Part shown: positions 1 through 8,900 of the stretch, piece after piece
Numbering within the stretch: the first letter of the stretch is position 1
How the letters are laid out: every line of letters begins with the position of its first letter
Origin: Glaciecola siphonariae
GTDB lineage: Bacteria > Pseudomonadota > Gammaproteobacteria > Enterobacterales > Alteromonadaceae
Assembly: GCF_042652645.1 (NCBI RefSeq)
Contig: NZ_JBHSGU010000001.1
Coordinates: 186,001-250,000 of the forward strand
DNA length: 64,000 nucleotides
Direction of reading: 5' to 3'
Position numbers and translations under genes: made by a program
The notes under the pieces: model-generated
Told to the model about the DNA's origin: nothing
Databases searched by the model: none
What the model saw: only the letters and a program-made list of their open reading frames with translations

Positions 1-240
1 GGAGCCGGATGGATGGCAGCAATCGCCGGATACCCACAAGTGTCGGTACCTATGGGCACGATGCGCGGTTTGCCTATTAATTTGAGCTTTATGGGAAAAA
101 AATGGGATGAAGCGTTTCTGCTTAATCTTGCATATAAGTACGAGCAAGCGAGTCAGAAGTTAACCAAGCCAGAATTGGCGCAAAGCGCAATTGAACAAAG
201 CCACTTTAATGAGGCGATGGCTCCGTTTACGTCCCAATAG
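1..240 (+). CDS. Amidase-signature enzyme, C-terminal fragment
   Basis: The reading frame is open from the first base, so the gene starts upstream of the window and only about 79 C-terminal residues are visible. The segment AGYPQVSVPMG followed by GLPINLSFMG is the typical C-terminal region of amidase-signature family hydrolases, where a beta strand and a substrate-lining loop close the fold. The catalytic Ser-Ser-Lys triad lies outside the window, so substrate cannot be judged. The gene ends before a strong hairpin at 329-356. Confidence 0.8.
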   Translation, partial: GAGWMAAIAGYPQVSVPMGTMRGLPINLSFMGKKWDEAFLLNLAYKYEQASQKLTKPELAQSAIEQSHFNEAMAPFTSQ

Positions 241-328
241 GACGTGACCCATAGAAACTTGCCCGCAGAACATCGCCCATAAAACATGACCCATAGATAA
301 TGGCCACTGAGAATATGGCCCTGCAAAC

Positions 329-356
329 AAAAAGCCCGCTGACTAGCGGGCTTTTT
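329..356. terminator. Bidirectional intrinsic terminator
   Basis: The arms AAAAAGCCCGCT (329-340) and AGCGGGCTTTTT (345-356) pair perfectly around a four-base loop, with A-tract and T-tract at the two ends. It sits between the amidase gene and the convergent HiPIP gene and would serve both. Confidence 0.9.
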
Positions 357-392
357 AATGTTTAATTTGAGTCTAGCATTTGACTGACTTAT

Positions 393-683
393 TTATGCCT
401 TTTTCATCCAAGCAGAGCACCATCCGTCAGCGGCAACTACTTTGCCCGGGAAGATACCACAACCGCGCCACTCGGCACCGTCTTCACCCTGAATGTACAT
501 GCAGTTTTTGCAATATGCACCTTCTACTTCTGACTTATGGGTGTATTTCAATGCGATCGCAGTTGGATCGTCCAAAGCCAGCTTCTCTTGGGCATTAGCA
601 CGAAGCGCCACTCCACCAAGAGTCATACCAATTAAGGTGCTACCTGATAGTTTTAAAAAATCACGACGGTCAAGTTTTTTCAT
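393..683 (-). CDS. High-potential iron-sulfur protein (HiPIP)
   Basis: A small periplasmic electron carrier holding one [4Fe-4S] cluster. The 96-residue precursor begins with a Tat signal (RRDFLK at residues 6-11, hydrophobic core, ANA cleavage site near 31). The mature part has the family's four cluster cysteines at 58, 61, 75 and 89, in the contexts CKNC, GCGIFPG and GWCSAW. An AAGGAAG ribosome site lies just upstream of the ATG. It stands alone, is convergent with the amidase gene, and has a Fur-like sequence in its upstream region. HiPIPs usually shuttle electrons to terminal oxidases or reductases; the partner is not visible here. Confidence 0.95.
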   Translation of the reverse strand: MKKLDRRDFLKLSGSTLIGMTLGGVALRANAQEKLALDDPTAIALKYTHKSEVEGAYCKNCMYIQGEDGAEWRGCGIFPGKVVAADGWCSAWMKKA

Positions 684-705
684 AGTGCTTCCTTCATCTC
701 TAATA

Positions 706-721
706 AAAATGATAATTATTC
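706..721. promoter_or_regulatory. Fur-box-like dyad upstream of the HiPIP gene
   Basis: The AT-rich stretch around AATGATAATTATTC matches the core of the classical Fur operator (GATAATGATAATCATTATC) at most positions. It lies 23-38 bases before the HiPIP start codon. The match is by eye and AT-rich DNA gives chance hits. Confidence 0.35.
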
Positions 722-744
722 TTTTTTAGGCTAGGCCAATACAA

Positions 745-773
745 CAAAGGCCCACCGCGAGGGTGAGCCTTTG
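745..773. terminator. Stem-loop, possible terminator for the minus-strand operon
   Basis: CAAAGGC (745-751) pairs with GCCTTTG (767-773), and CACC pairs with GGTG inside, around one mismatch and a short loop. The hairpin lies downstream of the small gene ending at 911. The T-tract is weak, so termination is uncertain. Confidence 0.4.
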
Positions 774-910
774 AAAATAAATCGTACGTAACTGTTTTTG
801 TTTAGCTAATAGTTATACTTATACACTAAAGCTTTGGATTCACCAAATATGAATTAGTTCAAGGCTACTGTGTAAAGCGCCCTCACACTCCGCTCATTGT
901 AAATCGTTTC

Positions 911-1090
911 TTACTCTTTCGACTGCTCATCTGGCAAACCACTGTGCTGACTAGGCTTTGTTTGCTCAGGCTCACCGTCGTCCACTGGCAATTTAATTAA
1001 TAGCCATACGATGCCGGCCACAAACGCCAGTGCAATTCCGCAGACTATTAAAAGCTGGTCTAAATTTGGGATCATGATTGCGTCTTCCAT
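911..1090 (-). CDS. Small single-pass membrane protein (59 aa)
   Basis: The protein starts MEDAIMIPNLDQ, has one hydrophobic helix at about residues 14-32 (LIVCGIALAFVAGIVWLLI) and ends in a charged, hydrophilic tail rich in Glu, Ser and Pro. The start codon lies inside the end of the flavin reductase gene (19-base overlap), so translation is probably coupled. A second ATG at codon 6 is also possible. No family is recognised. The hydrophobic profile and operon position argue that it is real. Confidence 0.6.
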   Translation of the reverse strand: MEDAIMIPNLDQLLIVCGIALAFVAGIVWLLIKLPVDDGEPEQTKPSQHSGLPDEQSKE

Positions 1091-1722
1091 ATCGAGCGTA
1101 ATGGTTCGTCGGGTTTTGCATAGCTGTAGCGGTCAATTCGCTCAGTGCGATGATAGCTGTCTAAGCTCGATACCGCGATGGAGCCCGCTGCTTGTATATC
1201 AACATACCCGTCTTCTAAGCAATAATCTTTGTTGCTCAGCACGCCCACTATCTCGCCAATGACCAACTCTGTTTGATTTAGCTGTAGTACCTGTATTTCT
1301 CTTACCTCAACAGCAAACTTGATGTTGCTTTGTGCTACAAAAGGCGCCGCAAAATCATTGAAATATTGCTCCTCCAAGCCAGTAGCCTCAAACTCGCTTT
1401 TGTCGCTGTCGTAACGAGCGGAACACTGGTGCGCTTGCTCTACCATTGCCTCGTTTACATGGTTAATGGTGTATACGCCGCTGTCTTTAATATTTTGTAA
1501 AGTGTCTCTTACCACCGTGTGTGGCCGCATCAACATGCCAACGAGCGGCGGGTTTGCACCCACATGAAACACAGAGCTCACTAAGGCTAAGTTAGTTACG
1601 CCGTGCTCGCTCTTTGTGCCAATTAAATTTGCGCTTTTCATGCCCGACAGGCTGTTGATAAAATTTGCCCGCTCAAACTTGCCCATGCCGGCAATTTGCT
1701 CTTTAGTTACGTGTATGGTCAT
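1072..1722 (-). CDS. Flavin reductase-like domain protein
   Basis: A 216-residue protein of the flavin reductase / FMN-binding split-barrel family, which binds FMN and uses NAD(P)H or a partner to reduce flavin. Family features visible are the segment SANLIGTKSEHGVTNLALVS near residues 30-50, with the strand-turn that cradles FMN, and PPLVGMLMRPHTVVRDTLQNI at about 58-78. The C-terminus is longer than in the shortest HpaC-like members, as in cytosolic proteins of unknown substrate. It is the middle gene of a three-gene minus-strand operon: CPXCG protein, 15-base gap, this gene, then the overlapping small membrane protein. Confidence 0.8.
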   Translation of the reverse strand: MTIHVTKEQIAGMGKFERANFINSLSGMKSANLIGTKSEHGVTNLALVSSVFHVGANPPLVGMLMRPHTVVRDTLQNIKDSGVYTINHVNEAMVEQAHQCSARYDSDKSEFEATGLEEQYFNDFAAPFVAQSNIKFAVEVREIQVLQLNQTELVIGEIVGVLSNKDYCLEDGYVDIQAAGSIAVSSLDSYHRTERIDRYSYAKPDEPLRSIWKTQS

Positions 1723-1737
1723 ATGCCCTTACCCATT

Positions 1738-1929
1738 TTATTCATCGTCTCGGGTGGCAATTATTTCTAAGCCAAAGCCGTTGTCGGTAATGAGCACCTC
1801 TATTGGCGAACAACAAATTTGGCAATCCACAATTTGCTGCTGACCCACATCGTTCTCTTCATCAATTTCGATATCGTTGTAAGTCATGCAGTACGGACAC
1901 TCAAATTTTTCAGCGCGAGTAAGACTCAT
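1738..1929 (-). CDS. CPXCG-motif cysteine-rich small protein
   Basis: A 63-residue protein with two CXXC-like pairs, CPYC (residues 11-14) and CQIC (36-39), in the arrangement of the CPXCG-motif family of putative zinc-binding proteins. The second pair lacks the Gly and runs into a further Cys (CQICC). The C-terminal segment is acidic. It is the first gene of the small operon with the flavin reductase. Function of the family is unknown. Confidence 0.8.
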   Translation of the reverse strand: MSLTRAEKFECPYCMTYNDIEIDEENDVGQQQIVDCQICCSPIEVLITDNGFGLEIIATRDDE

Positions 1930-2325
1930 AACATCCTTAAATTATTAGGTATGTAGTGATTACTGAAAAAGCTCGCCGCTGGTTTACAACATTGGGAGTA
2001 AAAGCTTCAATTTGGTATATAACAATGGAAAGTGCTGGTTTGGTACTGCTTTGGGTTATGGAATAAGTTATGGATTTAGATATGGTGTTAGCCACGGATT
2101 TACTTAATGGCATGATGATAGAATGAACCAAGCTCTTTTCGGCATAGAAATACGCGATTCTGTTCTTGTGTGGTCGGAGTATAAGGACAGCGCTTTTGGC
2201 CAGGCAGCTTCGTGTGCATTTTGTTTACAATTTCTTTACAAAACACCTCTCAGCCTACTAAAGATAATTGGAGCGAGCGTTTTAGCGCTCCATATTCTAG
2301 GAGCGTGCTTGCATGTTATCTGACC
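1930..2325. other. Gap with no convincing gene
   Basis: About 400 bases between the CPXCG gene and a 40-codon gene. Two overlapping open frames on opposite strands (1937-2131 and 2123-2323) lack ribosome sites and recognisable sequence and look random. The segment presumably holds the promoter of the CPXCG operon near its left end. Confidence 0.5.
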
Positions 2326-2448
2326 TTAGTAACCTAGGCTAACCAACACTGAAAGCATTAAACACACAATACCAACTTGACCGAGCTTTGCAGACACATC
2401 AACCACTATATCCATGATTTCTGTAGAAGTTTTTTGATTCTCTTTCAT
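2326..2448 (-). CDS. Forty-residue membrane peptide
   Basis: The frame begins with ATG after a near-perfect ribosome site (GGAGGC, about 5 bases upstream). The peptide has a polar N-terminus (MKENQKTSTEIM) and one hydrophobic helix (VGIVCLMLSVLVSLGY) ending exactly at the C-terminus. No family is recognised. It stands alone with 220 bases of AT-rich DNA upstream, long enough for its own promoter. The strong ribosome site and clean amphipathic-to-hydrophobic pattern are the support. Confidence 0.6.
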   Translation of the reverse strand: MKENQKTSTEIMDIVVDVSAKLGQVGIVCLMLSVLVSLGY

Positions 2449-2672
2449 GATTGCCTCCGTAGAGTGAGTTTATTTCACGCCATCCCTGCATGAACATTAC
2501 AACGGCCATATTAATGAAAACCTAAGGCTTAGCAATCTTAAAAGCTCACTTTTTGGGCAAGCCTTTGTCTATAAAAGAAATTTAATTAATGTTAATTTTT
2601 TGCGATGTTTTGTGCAATTTAGCCTTGTAAAAACGAACTAAACCACATTATAAAAAGCTACGTTTAAAGCAT

Positions 2673-2999
2673 ATGCAGACAATACAAGCACTTACTCATA
2701 ATCACCCAAGACGAACCCGGCACGGTACCTGTATGCTGTGCAATAGAGTGCTGCATTTAACCTTCCACCACCTCATTCCAAAAAAGATGCACAGGCGTAC
2801 ATTTTTTAAGAAACATTATAAGAAAAGTGAGTTAGCGCAGGGCATCGATATTTGCAGACAATGCCATGACGGCATCCATAAAACTTACACTGAAATGGAG
2901 CTAGCAAAACACTTGAATACCTTTGAGGCCATTAAAGATGATGAAAAGCTAAGCAGCTATTTTGCATGGGTGGCAAAACAAAAGGTGAGCCGGTATTAA
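2673..2999 (+). CDS. HNH endonuclease-like protein
   Basis: A 108-residue protein with the HNH fold pattern: a first pair of zinc ligands in CMLC (residues 20-23), the catalytic-type HHLIPK (32-37), and a second CRQCH...IH (about 61-69). Such stand-alone small HNH proteins are frequent in Alteromonadales. Whether it cuts DNA is not known. It is convergent with the next small gene, their ends overlapping by four bases. Confidence 0.75.
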   Translation: MQTIQALTHNHPRRTRHGTCMLCNRVLHLTFHHLIPKKMHRRTFFKKHYKKSELAQGIDICRQCHDGIHKTYTEMELAKHLNTFEAIKDDEKLSSYFAWVAKQKVSRY

Positions 3000-3187
3000 T
3001 TGCGCTTCTTTTGCTTCCATGTGCCGCCATATTGATAGTCTGGGAGCTGCTTACAATGCTTTTGACAGTCTGAACACAAAAACAGCCAGTCGCCCTGCGC
3101 CTGTGTTTTTACTCTATACAGCACAGATTGTTCAAGCTTACATTGACTGCATTCTCGCGGCTCTCTGCTTCGCTGTGCCTTGCCCAT
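2996..3187 (-). CDS. Small zinc-ribbon-like protein
   Basis: A 63-residue basic protein with two cysteine pairs, CSQC (residues 13-16) and CSDC (38-41), spaced like a zinc ribbon, and a Lys-rich C-terminus ending KQKKRN. The exact family is not recognised. It overlaps the convergent HNH gene by four bases at the stop codons. Confidence 0.6.
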   Translation of the reverse strand: MGKAQRSREPRECSQCKLEQSVLYRVKTQAQGDWLFLCSDCQKHCKQLPDYQYGGTWKQKKRN

Positions 3188-3225
3188 TAGTCAATCACTC
3201 TTTACTTTTCTGTTATTAGCATTGC

Positions 3226-3780
3226 TTATGTAAGCGACTCAATGTCTTGCAAGCGCGCAGTTAGCGCTTTTTGCAGCTGCAGGTATCTATACAGCGTGAT
3301 GGTTACCACAATGGCGTTAATCGCCGTTAAACCCAGCCAGGGCTGTAAGCTCCCAGTAAGCACAAACATCACTACGCTAGTACATAACAACACCAGCCAT
3401 AATGCGCTGACCACAAGGGCCGACATTCGCCAATAACGCACCTTATCAATTTCGTGCTGGCGTTTAATATCCAGCAACTCACGAGTGCTGTAACTTGCTT
3501 GGCGCCACCGTTTTTTTGTTAAACTAAACGCCCATAAAGCAAAGCCAACGGGGGCTGGACTCAAGCACAGGTAAATTACCTTCTCTGTTGCACTTTGAGC
3601 AAAATATAGCGCGCTCACTACACAAAATACGCTTATTACCAGTCCGAACACAAGCTCTGACCACGCTTTGAGCCGCTCTTTAGATTGCAGCTTTGCAACT
3701 TGCTTGGCTAACTTTCCCACATCAACGCTCGGCGTGTTTTGATGATACTGCTGTTGCCATTTTTCAAAATTATCGTTCAT
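3226..3780 (-). CDS. Four-helix inner-membrane protein, candidate anti-sigma factor
   Basis: A 184-residue protein with a soluble N-terminus of about 40 residues rich in Gln and Lys, followed by four hydrophobic helices (about 42-62, 66-86, 120-140 and 145-163) and a short cytosolic tail. It lies 9 bases downstream of an ECF sigma-factor gene, the usual position for an anti-sigma factor. No ZAS zinc motif (HxxxCxxC) is present, so if it restrains sigma it does so by a different domain. The role is inferred from position only. Confidence 0.55.
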   Translation of the reverse strand: MNDNFEKWQQQYHQNTPSVDVGKLAKQVAKLQSKERLKAWSELVFGLVISVFCVVSALYFAQSATEKVIYLCLSPAPVGFALWAFSLTKKRWRQASYSTRELLDIKRQHEIDKVRYWRMSALVVSALWLVLLCTSVVMFVLTGSLQPWLGLTAINAIVVTITLYRYLQLQKALTARLQDIESLT

Positions 3781-3789
3781 GTTTGCGCC

Positions 3790-4290
3790 TTATAACATGC
3801 TTTCTAGTTGAGTGCGTGCGCGGCTGGCGCGCTTAGCGACGGCTGCCTCGTTAATACCCAGCACGCCTGCAATTTCAGCTTGAGTAAAACCCTCTAGCTG
3901 CATCGTAATGACCTGACGATAGCCTAGGTTCAGTCTGTGCAGGGCGGTCATAAAATCGAGCTTGGCATCGCGCTTATTATCATTTAAGTGTTCATTTTGC
4001 TGAGCTTGAGCGGCAAGGGTATCGTCAATATCTTGGTTAGTGTCGATAGACTTGCTGTAACGCATTTCACGCAATACATGATCAACACAGCGGTTATGCG
4101 CCACCTTTGCTATAAAGGTTTTAACGCTTGCCTCTCCCCTAAAATTCGACAAGCCTCGCCATACCGCTAAGCTTATATCTTGAATTAAGTCTTCTCTGAG
4201 CGAGGGGTTTACTTCGTGGGTCGACGCAATACGCGCCATCAGCGGCGCGTACTCATTTAAAAGACTCTTAATATCAGGGTGTTGAGGCAT
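3790..4290 (-). CDS. ECF-type RNA polymerase sigma factor
   Basis: The protein has region 2 (about residues 10-80, with EDLIQDISLAVWRGLSNFRG and FIAKVAHNRCVDHV) and region 4 with its helix-turn-helix (about 115-165, LGYRQVITMQLEGFTQAEIA and AVAKRASRARTQL). An in-frame ATG exists at 4344, but the ATG at 4290 has an AGGA site seven bases upstream, avoids overlap with the preceding gene and matches family length, so it is preferred (166 aa). It is the middle gene of a three-gene operon between two membrane-protein genes, suggesting control of an envelope response. Confidence 0.88.
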   Translation of the reverse strand: MPQHPDIKSLLNEYAPLMARIASTHEVNPSLREDLIQDISLAVWRGLSNFRGEASVKTFIAKVAHNRCVDHVLREMRYSKSIDTNQDIDDTLAAQAQQNEHLNDNKRDAKLDFMTALHRLNLGYRQVITMQLEGFTQAEIAGVLGINEAAVAKRASRARTQLESML

Positions 4291-4298
4291 CAAAGGTC

Positions 4299-5006
4299 CT
4301 ATTTTTCGGCCCGTAGATAGTGAAACGCTTGATAATTGAGGCATAACATTAGCGGAGCAACTAACAGCGCACTAAGTGCAAAGGTATGCGGCGCAAAAAA
4401 CAAGCTCAGCATTTGGATTGCTAGCACAATCAGCATCGGTTTATGCGCCTTCGCAAACATTTGCAGTCCCTTACAAGTCGCGTCAACCATAGTCTGATTG
4501 CCCAACATAATAAGCGGTGCTACAAAGCTTAACAGCACCAAGGGTATCGCACCAGACGCAAATATTAAGCCCATTTGCGTTGCGCTAACATTGGCGATGT
4601 TGCCGTTAAACATTAGGTCCATCGCCGAATCACCCAAGATCATGCTTGCTGTTAGCACGTTCACAGCAAACGGCAACATAAACAGCAATGCCATGATTGG
4701 CATGTATTTCCAGCCTGAATAATGGCCTAAGTTTTTAAACGATAGGCGCTTAGTGCGCTTAATTTGATCAAGCATTGGCCACATTACAAATATCAGCATG
4801 GCGCCAACATACTTAGATACCAATATGCCTAAAGCGCCGGGAATGGCTTGAAACACACCTGAAATGATCATGCTTGCGATGACTAAAACAATTAGCGTAA
4901 AAGGCGCTTGTTTAAATAAAGTCCAAGCGTTTGTTAGCCACTGGCCAAATATGGATGTTGAGTTACACGTGCTTGAATGAGCGGTCACTGTTGTCGTAGG
5001 GGTCAT
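4299..5006 (-). CDS. Multi-pass inner-membrane protein (BPSS1780-like)
   Basis: A 235-residue protein with a 30-residue polar, Thr/Ser-rich N-terminus and about six hydrophobic segments. The opening SIFGQWLTNAWTLFKQAPFTLI recalls the BPSS1780/DUF-type membrane proteins found in many proteobacteria, which is a weak family call. It is the first gene of the operon, 8 bases before the sigma-factor start, so it may be the signal-receiving or target component. Confidence 0.6.
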   Translation of the reverse strand: MTPTTTVTAHSSTCNSTSIFGQWLTNAWTLFKQAPFTLIVLVIASMIISGVFQAIPGALGILVSKYVGAMLIFVMWPMLDQIKRTKRLSFKNLGHYSGWKYMPIMALLFMLPFAVNVLTASMILGDSAMDLMFNGNIANVSATQMGLIFASGAIPLVLLSFVAPLIMLGNQTMVDATCKGLQMFAKAHKPMLIVLAIQMLSLFFAPHTFALSALLVAPLMLCLNYQAFHYLRAEK

Positions 5007-5096
5007 AGGTTTTACTCTTTTTTGATTGATTTACCTACCTAGTCGATGGGTAAACGCAAAACCTGACAAAATAAATTTTATTTATTATTACGGCTA

Positions 5097-5936
5097 CTAG
5101 CGATGCATATTCACACTGGCCAATACATTTTGCTTAACGACATCGCGTATGAGCTGCACCGCCTCACCCGAGAGGTCTTTCACACCTAAGCCACGCAGTA
5201 ACGACTCCCGCGCAATCAAAAATCCTAAGACCTGCCCAAACAGAGCGTGCGACAGTATCTTAATACCATCATCATCTTCGCTGCCACCCAAAATACAGGC
5301 CAGTAGCTTCACCTTAATGCGCTGAGCATGCCGATAGTAGCGCTCGTAAAAAATTTCGTAGGCCTCGGTGGGAGTAGCATGTTCGCGCATAATAAACTGT
5401 GCCCATCGCTGGGTATCAGGGTCTTTTAAAAAAAATACGCAAAAGGTGTCCATAATATTCAGATAGGCCTGCAGAGACTGCTCTTTAAGCGTGTTGTTAT
5501 CTTGCCCAGATTGGGCGGTTTCGTTTACCGATGAGCCGCTTGCTGATGAGCCACTTACTGATAACCCGGCTACTGGCGATTCGTTTGCCGTCGAGTCTGC
5601 TGCATTCGAGTCTATAGCAGGCTTATTCGAATCTACCGCGGCATCGCAAAGTAAAGCCTCATCTAGCGCTTCAATAAGCAAGTGAGAGCTGCTTAACTGT
5701 TTACCAAGCTCAACCCATATCTCGTCTACAATGTAGTGCATACATGCGCGGTACAACCCGTTTTTGTTTCTAAAGTAGTATGGAATAGCGGCGATATTCG
5801 CCTTGGCCTGCTCAACCACATTGCGCGTAGTAGCCTTCTGCCCATACAAACCAAACTGGTCTATACCGGCTTCAATGAGCGCAATGGCCGTTGGGCTGTT
5901 GCGAATATCATCATCTATTTGTCTTGAGGCAATCAT
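5097..5936 (-). CDS. TetR-family regulator, CecR/DUF1956 type, with low-complexity insert
   Basis: The N-terminal TetR DNA-binding domain (residues about 15-62) ends in NIAAIPYYFRNKNGLYRA, a typical recognition-helix region. The C-terminal domain (about 150-279) is of the DUF1956/CecR kind (QRWAQFIMREHATPTEAYE, LGQVLGFLIARE). Between them, at about residues 98-148, sits a Ser/Asn/Ala-rich tract not expected in the family, encoded by degenerate 15-base repeats. The gene is the last of the efflux operon, 8 bases after the permease stop, and probably represses it through the dyad at 10309-10343. Confidence 0.85.
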   Translation of the reverse strand: MIASRQIDDDIRNSPTAIALIEAGIDQFGLYGQKATTRNVVEQAKANIAAIPYYFRNKNGLYRACMHYIVDEIWVELGKQLSSSHLLIEALDEALLCDAAVDSNKPAIDSNAADSTANESPVAGLSVSGSSASGSSVNETAQSGQDNNTLKEQSLQAYLNIMDTFCVFFLKDPDTQRWAQFIMREHATPTEAYEIFYERYYRHAQRIKVKLLACILGGSEDDDGIKILSHALFGQVLGFLIARESLLRGLGVKDLSGEAVQLIRDVVKQNVLASVNMHR

Positions 5937-5944
5937 AATCTTTC

Positions 5945-8900
5945 CTACGCCTTGCTTTGACTTTGTGCAGCTTGCGTTTGCACTTTTGATGAAGGCTTGT
6001 TTTCATCACCGCTTTGATTTTGCTCAGAGCGAATACCAAAAAATAGCGCATACAAAACCGGCACCACGCCTAAGGTCAGCACCGTACCAATGGCCAAGCC
6101 AAATGCTATCGCGCCGGCCATCGCATAAAACAGTGGGTCTTGACTTATGATAAGGGGCATTAAGCCTAATATCGTTGTGCTGGTCGACATAATAATAGGG
6201 CGCAGGCGACGCACGCAAGCGCTCACCATAGCGTCAAACTGTGCTTGACCGCTGCTGTTCTCTTCAAGGTCGTTAATCTCAATATCAATGCGGTCTATCA
6301 GTACAATGGCATTGTTAATAATAATACCTGCCAATGCATAAAGGCCGAGTATTACCATAAAACCAAAGTCGCCCTGCAGCACTAGCAAGCCCAAAGCGGC
6401 ACCAATAATAATAAGTGGGATGGTGGTTATGATAATCGCCGTGCGCCTAAACGATTTAAACTGAGCAATTAGCAGTAGCAGAATTATCGCGATACACATC
6501 GGCAGGTTTTTGTTCAGTGATGCCTGCGAGTTTTTAGAGTCCTCAATTACGCCGTCGTACTCTATGGTATATCCAAAGGGAAGTGACTCACGCAATTCGT
6601 TGAGCGGTCCTTCCATTAAGGGCACCATATCTTCTGCATTCATCATGGCATTTTTTGCTTCAACCGTGACGGTACGAAACATATTTTCACGTGCGATACG
6701 GGCAAAGCCGGTGTCGTATTGTAAGGTGGCTACCTGCATAAGCGGAATGTTGCGCTCTAAACCCGATGAAAACACGGTCACAGTTTCTAAGCGGTTTAAG
6801 TCAAAGCGCTCGCTAGCCGGAGCGCGAATAATCACCGGTAGAATATCGTCGCCCTCTCGATATTCAGTCACCACTAGGCCACTAAAATAACTTTGTAAGG
6901 ACTGCGCAATATCTTGTGAGCTCACGCCAGCGCGTCTTGCCTGCTGCTGATTCACGTTAATTTTAATTTCGGTAACGCGGTTTTCCCAGTCATTACGAAT
7001 GTCGTAAGTACCGTCGAGCCCTCGCAATATCGCTTCTATTTGCTGCGCTTTGGCAAAAATAAACTCAGCGTCGGGGCCCTTAATTTGCACGTCAATTTTA
7101 CTGGAATCCGACGGTCCTAAAAACATCTTTGTCACGCGTGCCGCAACGTGCGGGTACTGCTCGGCAAACATCGCTCGCAGGCTCTCTATGGTTGGGTCAG
7201 TGTTCTCTCTGTCGCCTACGTCTATCATAAAAAATGCCTTGTGAGGCTCAGTATCAATAGGCGTGAGCGACAACACAAAGCGAGGGCCGCCAAAGCCGCC
7301 ATAGGCCACATGCTGCTCAATATGCTCAAAGCGTGTTTTATCCTCAAGGTCATTCATGACCTGGCGCATCACTTCGTCAGTTTCGCGCATGGAACTACCG
7401 GCAGGCAAATCCATATAAATCAGCACTTGTGACCTGTCAGAACTTGGGAAGAATTTAACCGGCACCTGCGTCATGCCAAAGCCGCCCAAGAAAAACAAAC
7501 AAACCATGCCCACAATGAACAACGCGCGGTGTTTGAGCACCACCCTAAGCGCCACCTCGTAACTAGGATTGAGTTTATCGAATATCGCATTAATTTTTTT
7601 GCGCACTCGGCCTTGCTGTTCTTCGGTTTTAATTTTCACAAAGTGGTAGCACAACAAAGGCGTAACCGAGAGTGATAAAAACCATGAGACCAATAGCGAA
7701 ATTAAAATCACCAGCGACACCGAGCGGGTGTATTCGCCCGAAGCGCTCTCAGCTAGCATCAAGGGTAAAAACACTAAAATCGTGGTTAAAGAAGAGGTAA
7801 GTAAAGGAATGGCTAGGGTTTTACCGCACTGAACCACTGCATCACGGCGCGACTCGCCCTCTTCTAATCGACGCTTAAAGTCCTCCGCAACCACAATACC
7901 GTTATCAACTAAAACACCTAGGGCGATAATCAAGGTTGCCAGTGACATACGCTCTAGCGCCATGCCCGAAAAGGCCATGACCGAAATGGTGATCAAAATA
8001 ACTGACGGCACAATAGAGCCAACAATAACGCCCGTGCGCAAACCCAAAAACAAAATAACCACTGCTGAAACAATACTCAGCGTTTGTATAACGTTGGCGC
8101 TCACCCCTTCAACAGCCGCCTCAACCACATCGGCCTGCCGAGTTACCGACTGCAGTCTAAACCCAGCAGGAATAGACGCTTGCAGTTGTTCGATAACCTG
8201 CTCTACTTTAGGCGTAAAGCTCAATACATCGGTTTCTTCATCTTTTGCAATCGCAAAAATAACCGCAGGCTCACCTTTGTAGTATGCAGTGCGCACGGGA
8301 GGGTCGATAGCTCGCCTGTTTACCTCAGCAATATCTTTTAGCTGAATAGACTGCTCTAATCCGGGCACCGAGATTAAGGTATTAGCAATATCTTCTATCG
8401 ACTGATAATTACCGGTAGGTTGCAGCGTTAAATTGGTGCCGTTAGCGTCAATAGTGCCGCCAGGGCGAATGATGTTTTGCTGCTGAAGTGCCTGAATAAT
8501 CAAGTTAGGCGCAACACCAAGCTGTGCCAATTTAGCATTAGCTACCTCAATGACGACCTGCTCGGGCTGTATGCCTAGAATATCAACACGCTTTGCACCC
8601 GGTACGGTAAACAGAAAATCGCGAATATGCTGGGCAACATCAAACCGGTCGCCCCACGATATGCCCTCATCTGCCAGAAGCGCTACAGTAATCACCGCTA
8701 CATCACCAAAGTTATCGTTTACCCGCACCGCGCTGGTGCCTTGCGGCAGCTGATTAACGACCAAATCAATTTCTTGACGCATATCGTCCCAAATTTGGTC
8801 AAGCTCGTTAAAACGGTCCTCAATTTGCACATGAATGATCGACTGGCCCACCAAGGAAATTGAGCGAATCTCTTTAACCTCGGGCAGATTTTGAATGGCT

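Noticed and set aside
1937..2323. Two overlapping open frames on opposite strands
   Set aside because: No ribosome sites, low-complexity composition and no family; best seen as chance frames.
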